A DNA stretch of 58,822 nt from Candidatus Omnitrophota bacterium (GTDB lineage: Bacteria; Omnitrophota; Gorgyraeia; Duberdicusellales; 4484-171). Position 1 is the stretch's first letter. Each line of letters starts with the position of its first letter. The notes below the pieces were generated by a model that was not told the origin of the DNA, did not search any database, and was given only the letters and a program-made list of their open reading frames with translations. Shown one piece after another: positions 33,369 to 40,965 of the stretch. The translations under genes and the position numbers were made by a program. Location of the stretch: the NCBI GenBank assembly GCA_018818105.1, contig JAHISK010000130.1, forward strand, positions 1 through 58,822, read 5' to 3'.

Positions 33369-34559
33369 CTATTTTAAAAAATACTTAAGCAATTCGCTAC
33401 CTTTATTAAAATAAAGTGAACTGCTTTGGGCCTCTACCTCTGAATAACACGAAAAGTTTTCACCCTCTATGCCATCTCCATAAATCAAAAAAGGTACCGG
33501 CTCATCAGTATGCGTCCTTTTAGAAATAGGAGTTGGATGATCCGGCGTAATTAAAATCCGAAAATTAGTATCTTTTAATTTATTCACTAACGTACCGATA
33601 ACTAACCTATCTATCCTTTCCAAACAAATAATTTTCATACGTAAATCCTGATTATGTCCCGCTTCATCGGGAGCTTCTATATGAATAAAAACAAAATCTA
33701 CTTCCTCTAACGCGTCCAATGCTGCCTGCGCTTTCCCCTTATAATTAGTATCATAATACCCTGTCGCGCCACAGACATTCACAACTCTAAACCCAATTAT
33801 TTTACCAATACCTTTTATAAGATCAACTGCTGAAATTACCGCTCCTTCCAACCCAAATTTATCCTTAAAAGACGGTATACTCGGCTTTCCTCCCGCCCCC
33901 CATAACCAAATCATATTAGCCGGCGTCTCTTCTAAATCGACTCTAACCTTATTTATTTCATGCTCTCCTAAAAGAACTTGAGAGCGCCTCATTAAATCAA
34001 CTAAAATATCACTATTACGTCCCCGCGGCAAATGTTTTTTTATGTCTTTGCCTATAATGTCGTGAGGAGGAAAATACTTCACCTTTTCTAACCCCAGTTT
34101 AGAAGCATTACGGTAAACCATAAGGTTACGATAACTTGTTCCATGATAAAATTCGACGTTCTTTGATCCTAAACTCCTGTTAAGATATTCCATAAGAATC
34201 CTTGATTCTCGATCTGTTATATGCCCAGCGCTATAATCAAGAATTTTACCTTCCGACTCAGTAATTAAGTTACACCTAAAAGCTAAATCTCCTTTTTTCA
34301 ACTCAACACCTAAATTCGTTGCCTCCAAAGGACCTCTGCCGGTATAAAATTTTTGTGGTTCATATCCAAATAGAGAAAGATTAGCAACGTCACTTGAAGG
34401 AGTATATCCCGATGGAACAGTCTTAACCCTACCTAAAACACCTTGGGAAGCTAAAGAATCCATAAAAGGAGTCTCGGCCACCTCCAAAGGGGTTTTCCCC
34501 CCTAAAGCTTCAATAGGATAATCACTAGCGCCATCTAAAACTACAACAATGTATTTCAT
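33369..34559 (-). CDS. PGAM/alkaline-phosphatase-superfamily enzyme (ApgM-like; possible homoserine kinase)
   Basis: The protein has 396 aa from the ATG at 34559; an upstream start would add nine residues of intergenic sequence. The metalloenzyme fold is seen in KYIVVVLDGASDYPIEALGGKTPLEVAETPFMDSLASQG, PSSDVANLSLFGYEP (catalytic Ser), GRGPLEA, and HIEAPDEAGH with ITPDHPTP (metal ligands). The annotated family function is cofactor-independent phosphoglycerate mutase. In some bacteria lacking thrB, members of this COG3635-like group act as homoserine kinase. Location 2 nt upstream of lysC supports that alternative here. Confidence 0.8.
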   Translation of the reverse strand: MKYIVVVLDGASDYPIEALGGKTPLEVAETPFMDSLASQGVLGRVKTVPSGYTPSSDVANLSLFGYEPQKFYTGRGPLEATNLGVELKKGDLAFRCNLITESEGKILDYSAGHITDRESRILMEYLNRSLGSKNVEFYHGTSYRNLMVYRNASKLGLEKVKYFPPHDIIGKDIKKHLPRGRNSDILVDLMRRSQVLLGEHEINKVRVDLEETPANMIWLWGAGGKPSIPSFKDKFGLEGAVISAVDLIKGIGKIIGFRVVNVCGATGYYDTNYKGKAQAALDALEEVDFVFIHIEAPDEAGHNQDLRMKIICLERIDRLVIGTLVNKLKDTNFRILITPDHPTPISKRTHTDEPVPFLIYGDGIEGENFSCYSEVEAQSSSLYFNKGSELLKYFLK

Positions 34560-34817
34560 AATAATTGTAAAAGGGTCAAGGGGCAAGGGTCAGGGGTCAA
34601 GGAAAAAAAACAGATAATTATTCAGCCTTTCTCCTTACTGCCTTGACAGATACAAAAACCGCATTTTATGGTCTGATTAAGAGTTTAATACAAACCATAT
34701 CTTCTTGCAAGATTTTTTTAAAATGATATATTAGTAGATTGGAGATGGCAGATTACAGATTGCAGATAATTTCATCTCCCATCTCGAATCTGCAACCTAT
34801 TAATAAATAATAGTAAT
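34560..34817. other. Divergent gap with two word repeats
   Basis: Separates the minus-strand amino-acid operon from plus-strand trmI. It contains GGGTCAAGGGGCAAGGGTCAGGGGTCAAGG at about 34573-34602 and an imperfect palindrome at about 34735-34800 (GGAGATGGCAGATTACAGATTGCAGAT / ATCTCCCATCTCGAATCTGCA). Promoters for both directions should lie here, but I cannot assign boxes with confidence. Confidence 0.55.
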
Positions 34818-35579
34818 ATGATAAAACAAGGTGATTTAGTATTCATTTATAAAGACGACCGCAGAAACTTCTTAATTAAAGTCCAAGGAGGACGTCTGCA
34901 TACAGACAAAGGATTTATAGACCTTACCGCGGTTATAGGAAAACAATTTGGCGAAAAAGTAGACACTAACTTAGGTGAACCCTTCTATCTGCTAAAACCT
35001 TACCTTCATGAAATGATTATGAAGGTCAAACGCCAAACCCAAATTATCTACCCTAAAGATATTGGAATAATACTTACCCGCGGCCACATTTTTCCCGGAG
35101 CACGAGTAATCGAATCAGGAATCGGAAGCGGCGCGTTAACTACCGCCATGGCAAACTTTGTAAGGCCAACCGGCAAAGTTTACAGTTACGAGCGCAATGA
35201 AGACTTCTTAAAAAACGCGAAAAAAAATCTGGAAAAAAATGGACTAGCCGAATGGGTTGAATTTAATCATCAGGAAATTACTGATGAATACCCCCAAAAA
35301 GAAGTTGATTTTATAATGATAGATATTGGAAGCCCTTGGACATTAATTGACGCGGCATATAAATCACTTAAAGGCGGATGCCGCCTAGCCACTATTTGCC
35401 CAACATTTGAACAGTTAACTGAAACCGTTTTTACTTTAGAAGAAAAAGGATTCATAAATATTGAAACTATGGAAGTTCTTCTGCGGCGTATTCTCGTAAG
35501 ACGCGGCAAAACCCGCCCCGAACAAAAAATGCCGTCCCACACCGGATGGCTGGTATTCGCCACAAAAATCCTACGATAA
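34818..35579 (+). CDS. trmI: tRNA (adenine-58-N1)-methyltransferase TrmI
   Basis: The protein has 253 aa. It adds m1A58 in the T-loop of tRNAs. N-terminal barrel-like lead (IKQGDLVFIYKDDRRNFLIKVQGGRLHTDKGFIDL), then IYPKDIGIILTRGHIFPGARVIESGIGSGALTTAM (SAM-binding motif I), YSYERNEDFLKNAKKNL (acidic motif II), and DFIMIDIGSPWTL. The gene ends RPEQKMPSHTGWLVFATKILR. A second, decayed copy of just this 3' end lies at 36906-36968, on the far side of the ATPase gene. Confidence 0.95.
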   Translation: MIKQGDLVFIYKDDRRNFLIKVQGGRLHTDKGFIDLTAVIGKQFGEKVDTNLGEPFYLLKPYLHEMIMKVKRQTQIIYPKDIGIILTRGHIFPGARVIESGIGSGALTTAMANFVRPTGKVYSYERNEDFLKNAKKNLEKNGLAEWVEFNHQEITDEYPQKEVDFIMIDIGSPWTLIDAAYKSLKGGCRLATICPTFEQLTETVFTLEEKGFINIETMEVLLRRILVRRGKTRPEQKMPSHTGWLVFATKILR

Positions 35580-35584
35580 CTCAA
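35522..35584 (+). repeat. Left copy of a 63-nt direct repeat at the trmI 3' end
   Basis: Ungapped alignment to 36906-36968 gives 50 of 63 identities. In frame the second copy reads QKMTPHTS-stop-LVFATKILR against QKMPSHTGWLVFATKILR here, with most differences synonymous. It looks like an attachment-type boundary. Confidence 0.8.
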
Positions 35585-35651
35585 CGTAATTTTTATAAAC
35601 TCTAAATAGGACATTTCTATTTTGCTAAAAAAGGGACATTTTTACTTTGCC

Positions 35652-35702
35652 TTGACACTATATACAAATTTGTATTGACAGTACAAATTTGTATGGTATA
35701 TT
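35652..35702 (+). promoter_or_regulatory. Promoter with twin TACAAATTTGTA operators for the DUF4143 gene
   Basis: There are two TTGACA boxes (35652-35657 and 35675-35680) and a TATATT -10 (35697-35702) 16 nt after the second. The perfect palindrome TACAAATTTGTA occurs at 35663-35674 and 35682-35693, centres 19 bp apart, the second exactly between -35 and -10. A repressor bound here would block polymerase. The ATG is at 35709, about 6 nt from the -10, so the transcript may be leaderless. Confidence 0.75.
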
Positions 35703-35708
35703 TGAATT

Positions 35709-36893
35709 ATGAGATACCTAAAAAGAAACATAGAAAACCAAATCAGCCATTACCTTAAAATCTTTCCCGCCGTAGGCATAACCGGCCCCCGCCAATCAGG
35801 AAAATCAACAACTCTAAAAACAGTTTTCGGCAATAAATATACTTATCTAAGCTTTGATGATCCACTGAATGTGGATTTTTTCAATAACGATCCCCGCGGT
35901 TTTATTAAAGAATATAAAAAACACATCATTTTTGATGAAGTCCAACGCGTTCCTCAAATTTTTAACTATCTAAAAATTGAAATTGATAACCATCGACAAA
36001 ATTATGGACGTTATATCCTAACCGGCTCCAGTCAATTTAACCTTTTAAAATCTATAACCGAATCCTTAGCCGGCCGCATAGGGTTATTATCACTTCTGCC
36101 ATTGGAACTAAAAGAAACTCCCCCTTCTTTACGAAAATCACACATTCTATTAGGAGGATATCCCGAATTAATAACGCGTGAGTATAAAGATACAAAAGAG
36201 TGGTACGGCGCCTATTTACAAAACTATATCGAAAGAGATGTTAGAACCTTACATAATATAGGTAACTTAAGAGATTTTCACCGGCTGATTATGCTTTTGG
36301 CGGCGCGGGCATCAAAAGAATTAAATATGTCCGGCTTAGCCAAAAAAATCGGCGTTACCGTAAAAACTATCCAAAGTTGGATATCAATATTAGAAGCAAG
36401 TTATATAATTTTCCTCCTGCCTTCTTATCATAATAATCTAGGCAAACGTATCGTTAAGCGCCCTAAATTATGTTTTTACGATACCGGTCTTATCTGTTAC
36501 TGCACAGGCATAGAAAATACGAACCTCCTACGCCGGGGACCTCTTGATGGACAAATATTTGAAAACTACGTAATAGCTGAAATCAAAAAAAACATTATGC
36601 ATTACGGAAAAAATCAAGACCTCTATTATTTTAGAGATAACTTAGGATTAGAATGTGATTTAATTATTGAAGATAAAGATAACCATCAATTATCATTTAT
36701 CGAAATAAAAAGCAATGATACGCCTAAAAGAGAAATGATTACCCCTATAAAAATCTTAATCGAAAAATACCAACAAAGCGAATTATCTTCATTATATAAG
36801 ATTCAAGGTTATCTAATCTATCGCGGCAGCCAAAATGGCAATTTCAAAGAAAACATAAAATACATCAACTACCAAGACTTTATCTTAACCTAA
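35709..36893 (+). CDS. AAA-type ATPase with DUF4143-like C-terminus
   Basis: The protein has 394 aa. An N-terminal P-loop ATPase domain (GITGPRQSGKSTTLKTVFG near residue 23-40; Walker B HIIFDEVQRVP; ILTGSSQFNLL) is followed by a helical winged part (LMLLAARASKELNMSGLAKKIGVTVKTIQSWISILEASYIIFLLP) and a C-terminal restriction-fold-like segment (GQIFENYVIAEIKKN, ECDLIIE..., FIEIKS) that has a PD-(D/E)xK-type pattern. These proteins are widespread, often in mobile or accessory loci, with poorly known function. There is no Shine-Dalgarno, and a strong, operator-covered promoter sits just upstream. It is flanked by the duplicated trmI end. Confidence 0.85.
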   Translation: MRYLKRNIENQISHYLKIFPAVGITGPRQSGKSTTLKTVFGNKYTYLSFDDPLNVDFFNNDPRGFIKEYKKHIIFDEVQRVPQIFNYLKIEIDNHRQNYGRYILTGSSQFNLLKSITESLAGRIGLLSLLPLELKETPPSLRKSHILLGGYPELITREYKDTKEWYGAYLQNYIERDVRTLHNIGNLRDFHRLIMLLAARASKELNMSGLAKKIGVTVKTIQSWISILEASYIIFLLPSYHNNLGKRIVKRPKLCFYDTGLICYCTGIENTNLLRRGPLDGQIFENYVIAEIKKNIMHYGKNQDLYYFRDNLGLECDLIIEDKDNHQLSFIEIKSNDTPKREMITPIKILIEKYQQSELSSLYKIQGYLIYRGSQNGNFKENIKYINYQDFILT

Positions 36894-36905
36894 AGCTATT
36901 TAATT

Positions 36906-36968
36906 ACAAAAAATGACTCCCCACACTAGCTAGCTAGTATTCGCTACCAAAATTCTGCGATAATTCAA
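36906..36968 (+). pseudogene. Decayed second trmI 3' end (right copy of direct repeat)
   Basis: This 63-nt stretch encodes the last codons of a trmI homologue, with one in-frame TAG replacing the GGA-TGG region, and ends at the same TAA. Differences from 35522-35584 are mostly at third positions, so both copies diverged while coding. It is best read as the displaced 3' end of the resident trmI after insertion of 35585-36905. Confidence 0.75.
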
Positions 36969-37070
36969 AAAAACAGTTCCTTACACTTCTATTAGTTATT
37001 ATTTAATTAATTATATTTTCACTAATATTCTATCCCTATATACTCTTCCCTATATACTAACGACTAAATA

Positions 37071-38087
37071 CTATACACTAAACATTCCCGCTATAGCTTC
37101 TCCACAATGTCCACATTTACCACCCTCTATATGATTTTGTTTTATGGAAAATGACATTCTTTCTATAACCATACCGGAACAAGAAGGGCAATAAGTGTTT
37201 TCTCCATAATCAGTATGAACATTGCCAAGATATACATACTTTAACCCTTTCTCTTTACCAATCAGATAAGCTTTTTCCAACACAGAAAGAGCAGTAGCGA
37301 TTCTATGATCAAACTTATAACTAGGATGAAAACAAGAAATATGCCACGGAATATTCTTATCTAACGCCGCGATAAAGGCGGCGATAGCAAATAACTCACT
37401 ATCACTATCGTTCTGACCAGGAATAACTAAAGTAGTCAACTCAACCCAAATGCCAAGTTCCTTCATTAAGGTAATAGTCTCTAACACCGGCTTAAGCTTC
37501 GCCTTACAAATTTTATGATAGAATTCTTCTCTAAACGATTTTAAATCCACATTGGCAGCATCAAGATAAGGACTTATAGATTTTAACGCGTCCTTACTAA
37601 TATATCCGTTAGTAACAAAATTATTATACACCCCCTTATCCTTGGCGAGAACCGCGCAATCATAGGCAAACTCAAAATAAATAGTTGGTTCTGTATAGGT
37701 ATAAGAAATACTCTGACACTGGCGCGACTTCGCTTGACGAACTAAATCCTTTGCCGAAACACTAACGGTTTTCATTTGTAACTCTTTAGCTTCTTGAGCC
37801 TGAGAAATCTGCCAATTTTGACAAAAGCCGCACTTGAAATTACACCCTATCGAGGCGATAGAATAAGCGGTTGTGCCGGGGAAAAAATGGAAAAGCGGCT
37901 TCTTCTCAATAGGATCAATGTTAAAAGCAACTAATTGCGCGTAATTTAAAGAATATAGCGCCCCATCTTTATTAAGGCGCGCTCCACAAATTCCAACTTG
38001 TCCGTTTTTTATATTACAAAAATGATTACACAGAAAACAATCCACATTTTTGTCATCTGATTTTTTATAAAACAAAGCCTCTTTCAT
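37071..38087 (-). CDS. amrS: AmmeMemoRadiSam-type radical SAM enzyme AmrS
   Basis: The protein has 338 aa. The AmrS type is supported by the order CFLCNHFCNIKNGQVGICGAR at the N-terminus (zinc-like Cys cluster), CNFKCGFCQN (CxxxCxxC 4Fe-4S motif), SYTYTEPTIYFEF, VTNGYI and CPSCSG/CGHCG at the C-terminus (a second zinc-ribbon-like pair). AmrS usually lies beside amrA/amrB (Memo-like). Neither is in this window, so it is an orphan. The substrate is unknown. Confidence 0.85.
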   Translation of the reverse strand: MKEALFYKKSDDKNVDCFLCNHFCNIKNGQVGICGARLNKDGALYSLNYAQLVAFNIDPIEKKPLFHFFPGTTAYSIASIGCNFKCGFCQNWQISQAQEAKELQMKTVSVSAKDLVRQAKSRQCQSISYTYTEPTIYFEFAYDCAVLAKDKGVYNNFVTNGYISKDALKSISPYLDAANVDLKSFREEFYHKICKAKLKPVLETITLMKELGIWVELTTLVIPGQNDSDSELFAIAAFIAALDKNIPWHISCFHPSYKFDHRIATALSVLEKAYLIGKEKGLKYVYLGNVHTDYGENTYCPSCSGMVIERMSFSIKQNHIEGGKCGHCGEAIAGMFSV

Positions 38088-38143
38088 TTCAAGCCAATTT
38101 TTATTTAGTTCGGAGTTATGAGTTCGGAGTTCATAGATATTTC

Positions 38144-38230
38144 TACGAACTACGAACTACGAACTACGAACTACGAACTACGAACTACGAACTACGAACT
38201 ACGAACTACGAACTACGAACTACGAACTAC
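38144..38230. repeat. Tandem 7-mer minisatellite (TACGAAC)n, about 12 copies
   Basis: TACGAAC is repeated without spacers from 38144 to 38230. A short inverted partner with GTTCGGAGTT words lies at about 38118-38140. It sits just upstream of the membrane-protein gene at 38263, between divergent genes. It is not a CRISPR array, as no spacers are present. Confidence 0.9.
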
Positions 38231-38262
38231 TATAATTATATATTTGATTTTTGTAAAATTCA

Positions 38263-38931
38263 ATGCTAATATATTTTGTGAGCAAACGAAATCAACTTTT
38301 TCCTTCTTATGAATATTTAGATTCACAAAGACTAAAAGATACTTTTTTCTCTCCGCCGCGAAAAAAAACATTTTCTAAACGTGTCGTGTTTACTACCTTA
38401 ACCGTTATTTTTTTATCAATCATTACTATTTTACTTATGTTCAATTATGCCATTATACTTATTCCCCGGAAAAACATTAGCAAAAACACCTTTTCTCTTA
38501 TCAAAAACAAAAAATTGGCTTCTGTTTATGCTCTTACCAAAGATACTAATTTACTCGCGAAAAGAGGACCTTTTCTTCATTTAATTATTCCACCTCAAGA
38601 AAAAAACGGCATACAGGTAAATCTCAAAAAATCAATTAATTTAAATACCAACACACTAAATCTTTCCCTAAAAAAACCGCCGGGCACGATAAAAATAGGC
38701 TTAATAATAAAAGATGTATTCTACCATTCAAACGCGCGCGCCCCTTTTATTATCGATATCGCGGATAATCACTGTCCCTTAACACAAATCCCTATAGCCT
38801 TTACATCTAATCTAATAAAAAACACAAACTTATCTAAAATAGACCAAATAACAGTATACTTTTACCGCCAAGATACAGCCCAAGAATCTTGGGCGTTAAT
38901 TAGCGATCTTGTATTGGTTAAAAATAATTAA
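38263..38931 (+). CDS. Single-pass membrane hypothetical protein upstream of ParA-CBM48
   Basis: The protein has 222 aa. One strong hydrophobic helix is at about residues 42-64 (VVFTTLTVIFLSIITILLMFNYAIILI), preceded by a basic cytoplasmic segment. The C-terminal ~150 residues are a beta-rich extracytoplasmic domain (e.g. TIKIGLIIKDVFYHSNARAPFIIDIADNH, IDQITVYFYRQDTAQESWALI) that reads like a carbohydrate-binding or Ig-like sandwich, though no family is recognised. The start is uncertain: no clear Shine-Dalgarno, and the 7-mer array lies just before it. It lies 83 nt before the ParA-CBM48 gene, both on the plus strand. Confidence 0.6.
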   Translation: MLIYFVSKRNQLFPSYEYLDSQRLKDTFFSPPRKKTFSKRVVFTTLTVIFLSIITILLMFNYAIILIPRKNISKNTFSLIKNKKLASVYALTKDTNLLAKRGPFLHLIIPPQEKNGIQVNLKKSINLNTNTLNLSLKKPPGTIKIGLIIKDVFYHSNARAPFIIDIADNHCPLTQIPIAFTSNLIKNTNLSKIDQITVYFYRQDTAQESWALISDLVLVKNN

Positions 38932-38966
38932 ATCCAAAATTGGTCGAAAAATTTATTAATTAAGAT

Positions 38967-38994
38967 TTGACTAACTCTTAATATTTGTGATAAT
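38967..38994 (+). promoter_or_regulatory. Candidate sigma-70-type promoter of parA-CBM48
   Basis: TTGACT at 38967-38972 and GATAAT at 38989-38994, spacer 16 nt, about 20 nt before the GTG/ATG region. A GGAGGTGA Shine-Dalgarno follows at 39003-39010. Confidence 0.6.
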
Positions 38995-39014
38995 TTAATT
39001 ATGGAGGTGACATA

Positions 39015-40037
39015 ATGAAAATTATATCTGTTGCCAATCAAAAAGGCGGATGCGGAAAAACAATAACAGCTGTAAATCTTTCTGCCGCGTTAAGTAAGAA
39101 AGGGCATAAAGTTCTACTTATAGACTTTGATCCACAAGCTCATGCCACATTTGCTCTAGGAGGGAAAAGTAATTTTACAATAACTGATATTTTAGAAAAA
39201 ATTCATAATAAAGAAGTTCCTGATTTTAATGAAGCTATAACACCGATTTCCGATAACTTTTATTTTATCGGGGCAAGTATCGGATTAATAGCGTTGGAAC
39301 ACCATCTAGCATTAAGCAAAAATAAGCTAACGTTTTTATCATCCGCTCTTAAAGGTCTCCCTTCTAATTATGATTACTGCATATTAGATTGCCCCCCCAA
39401 CTTAGGAGTATTAACGTTAAACGCCCTCAACGCCAGCGCCTACTGCCTCACGCCTATAAGCATTTGCGATTTTTCCCTGCACGGCTTAAAAATATTAAAA
39501 AATATTTTTATCATGCTTAAAGAATTTAATAACCGCATGCCTACCCCTCTTTATCTTCTCAATCAACTCGATAAACGCTCACGCTTCTCAAAAGACTTTA
39601 TCGAACGAGCAAAAAGCACTCTTGGAGATTTCCTTCTTAATACTTCCATAAGAACAAATATCCATCTAAGAGAAGCCGCCGCCGCTGGTAAAGATATAAT
39701 CAATCATAAACCCGCCTCCCGAGGCGCCGAAGATTTTATGAATTTAGCGCGAGAAGTGGAAAACATCACAACCTCTACATCTTGGACCACCATTTTTTTA
39801 AAAGACAAAAAGTTTCAGGATGTCCATGTCGTAGGCGATTTTACTAACTGGGAAAAAGATGACCAATACAAATTGAAAAAAATCAGTAAAGATATATGGA
39901 GTATAAAAATCCCTTTAGGAAAAGGAAAATACCGCTATAAATTTGTGGAAGGAAAAGAATGGTTTACTGATCCCCATAATAGCCTTACAGAAAACGACTC
40001 TTTCGGAGGAAGGAACTCTCTACTTTACGTGGAATAA
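39015..40037 (+). CDS. ParA/MinD-family ATPase fused to a C-terminal CBM48/AMPK-type glycogen-binding domain
   Basis: The protein has 340 aa. Residues 1-~250 form a ParA ATPase: deviant Walker A QKGGCGKT (residues 9-16, with signature Lys), LLIDFDPQAHAT (Walker A'/B region) and YDYCILDCPPNLGVLTLNA (Walker B). Residues ~258-340 are an AMPK1_CBM/CBM48 fold: VHVVGDFTNWEKDDQYKLKKI, IWSIKIPLGKGKYRYKFVEGKEWFTDP, NDSFGGRNSLLYV. The two are in one uninterrupted frame. ParA proteins position cellular cargo by ATP-driven patterning; CBM48 binds alpha-glucan such as glycogen. No parB lies beside it. GH57 and GH1 genes are 3-9 kb away. The combined role is inferred. Confidence 0.93.
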   Translation: MKIISVANQKGGCGKTITAVNLSAALSKKGHKVLLIDFDPQAHATFALGGKSNFTITDILEKIHNKEVPDFNEAITPISDNFYFIGASIGLIALEHHLALSKNKLTFLSSALKGLPSNYDYCILDCPPNLGVLTLNALNASAYCLTPISICDFSLHGLKILKNIFIMLKEFNNRMPTPLYLLNQLDKRSRFSKDFIERAKSTLGDFLLNTSIRTNIHLREAAAAGKDIINHKPASRGAEDFMNLAREVENITTSTSWTTIFLKDKKFQDVHVVGDFTNWEKDDQYKLKKISKDIWSIKIPLGKGKYRYKFVEGKEWFTDPHNSLTENDSFGGRNSLLYVE

Positions 40038-40038
40038 T

Positions 40039-40175
40039 GACGCTATCGCATAATAGCACCAGCGCCTGATTACACCGATTTAAGAAATGATTACAGAGAT
40101 AAAAAACAAAGTATTTTCAATCGTCGCAATCTATGTTTAATCACTGTAATCAGGAACTGTCGTGTTATTGCGCGA
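40039..40175. repeat. Imperfect inverted repeat (CTGATTACA family)
   Basis: The left arm CGCATAATAGCACCAGCGCCTGATTACACCGAT pairs with the right arm whose reverse complement is CGCAATAACACGACAGTTCCTGATTACAGTGAT, around ~60 nt. It lies between the convergent parA and DUF3108 genes and overlaps the DUF3108 3' end. Related copies are at 44622-44745 and 54962-55035. Confidence 0.8.
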
Positions 40176-40886
40176 TCGTTCCTCGAATTCCCGTTTTATG
40201 ACAATTTTACCTACTAACAAAATAAATTCTAAACGTAAAGGTAATCTTTTTTCTTTATCCAACCATAAATTAAATTTTTTATCGCCTCGACCTTGCAGAA
40301 AATACGTTTCTTTTTCTTCGCTATTAACTTTTAATGATCTATGAGATACTATTTTTATTACTACCTTTTGCGTAGGCAGATTAAATCTACGCGTTTCTCC
40401 AAATTCTAAATCTATTCCTGTTGGGAAAAAATATAGAAGCGCTAATATATTATGAATTGGCTTATCCACAAAAAGAACCTCTTCTTTCTTAGTATCATTA
40501 TTTCTTACTATTTTTACAACTCCCTGATCCTGATCATAAAACTCCTGAATCAATTCCTTTTTACCAAAAAAGACAACATCTCTTTCTACTTTAAGCGGAA
40601 GACCTGTCTTTACATCAATAAAAATCTTCTCTTTACTCCGCAAATTTAAAAGTTCAAGAATATTGGCATCAGAATTAATACCAAGAACATGAGAGTTCTT
40701 GTTAGAAACCTCCTCCTGACCTAAATACTCCCACTCTATATGGCCTACAGGAATACCATTAAAATACACTCCATAGGCTAATTTGTCTCTACCGCCAAAA
40801 CGCTCTTGGATATCTTCACCGAATCCCGCCACGCGAAAAAACACTGACAAAATCGAAAATAAAATTAGCTTCTTCCAACCTTTCAT
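40137..40886 (-). CDS. DUF3108-family secreted protein
   Basis: The protein has 249 aa. The N-terminus KGWKKLILFSILSVFFRVAGFG is a signal peptide, so the protein is likely periplasmic. The core matches DUF3108: KLAYGVYFNGIPVGHIEWE, ILELLNLRSKEKIFIDVKTGLPLKVERDV, HNILALLYFFPTG, KVVIKIVSHRSLKV, and FNLWLDKEKRLPLRLEF. Its last ~13 residues (RNNTTVPDYSD) come from the repeat element at 40039-40175, showing a repeat-derived C-terminus. Function is unknown. Confidence 0.82.
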   Translation of the reverse strand: MKGWKKLILFSILSVFFRVAGFGEDIQERFGGRDKLAYGVYFNGIPVGHIEWEYLGQEEVSNKNSHVLGINSDANILELLNLRSKEKIFIDVKTGLPLKVERDVVFFGKKELIQEFYDQDQGVVKIVRNNDTKKEEVLFVDKPIHNILALLYFFPTGIDLEFGETRRFNLPTQKVVIKIVSHRSLKVNSEEKETYFLQGRGDKKFNLWLDKEKRLPLRLEFILLVGKIVIKREFEERSRNNTTVPDYSD

Positions 40887-40965
40887 ATAATTATCTTTGG
40901 TGTACGCGCGAAATCAACAATTATCATTTATCAATCTTCATTTATCATTTTAAATTTAAAATTAA

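Noticed and set aside
35585..35650. GGACATTTCTATTTTGC / GGACATTTTTACTTTGC pair as insertion-sequence ends
   Set aside because: Two similar 17-mers stand in tandem and resemble some IS termini, but no transposase or matching far end is present in the window.
38144..38230. Possible CRISPR array
   Set aside because: Repeats are 7 nt and contiguous, with no spacers and no cas genes nearby.
38118..38312. Plus-strand open frame of 64 codons over the TACGAAC array
   Set aside because: It encodes only a YELRTTN-type repeat created by the 7-mer array (21-nt period) and runs into the next gene's start. No family features or ribosome-binding site.
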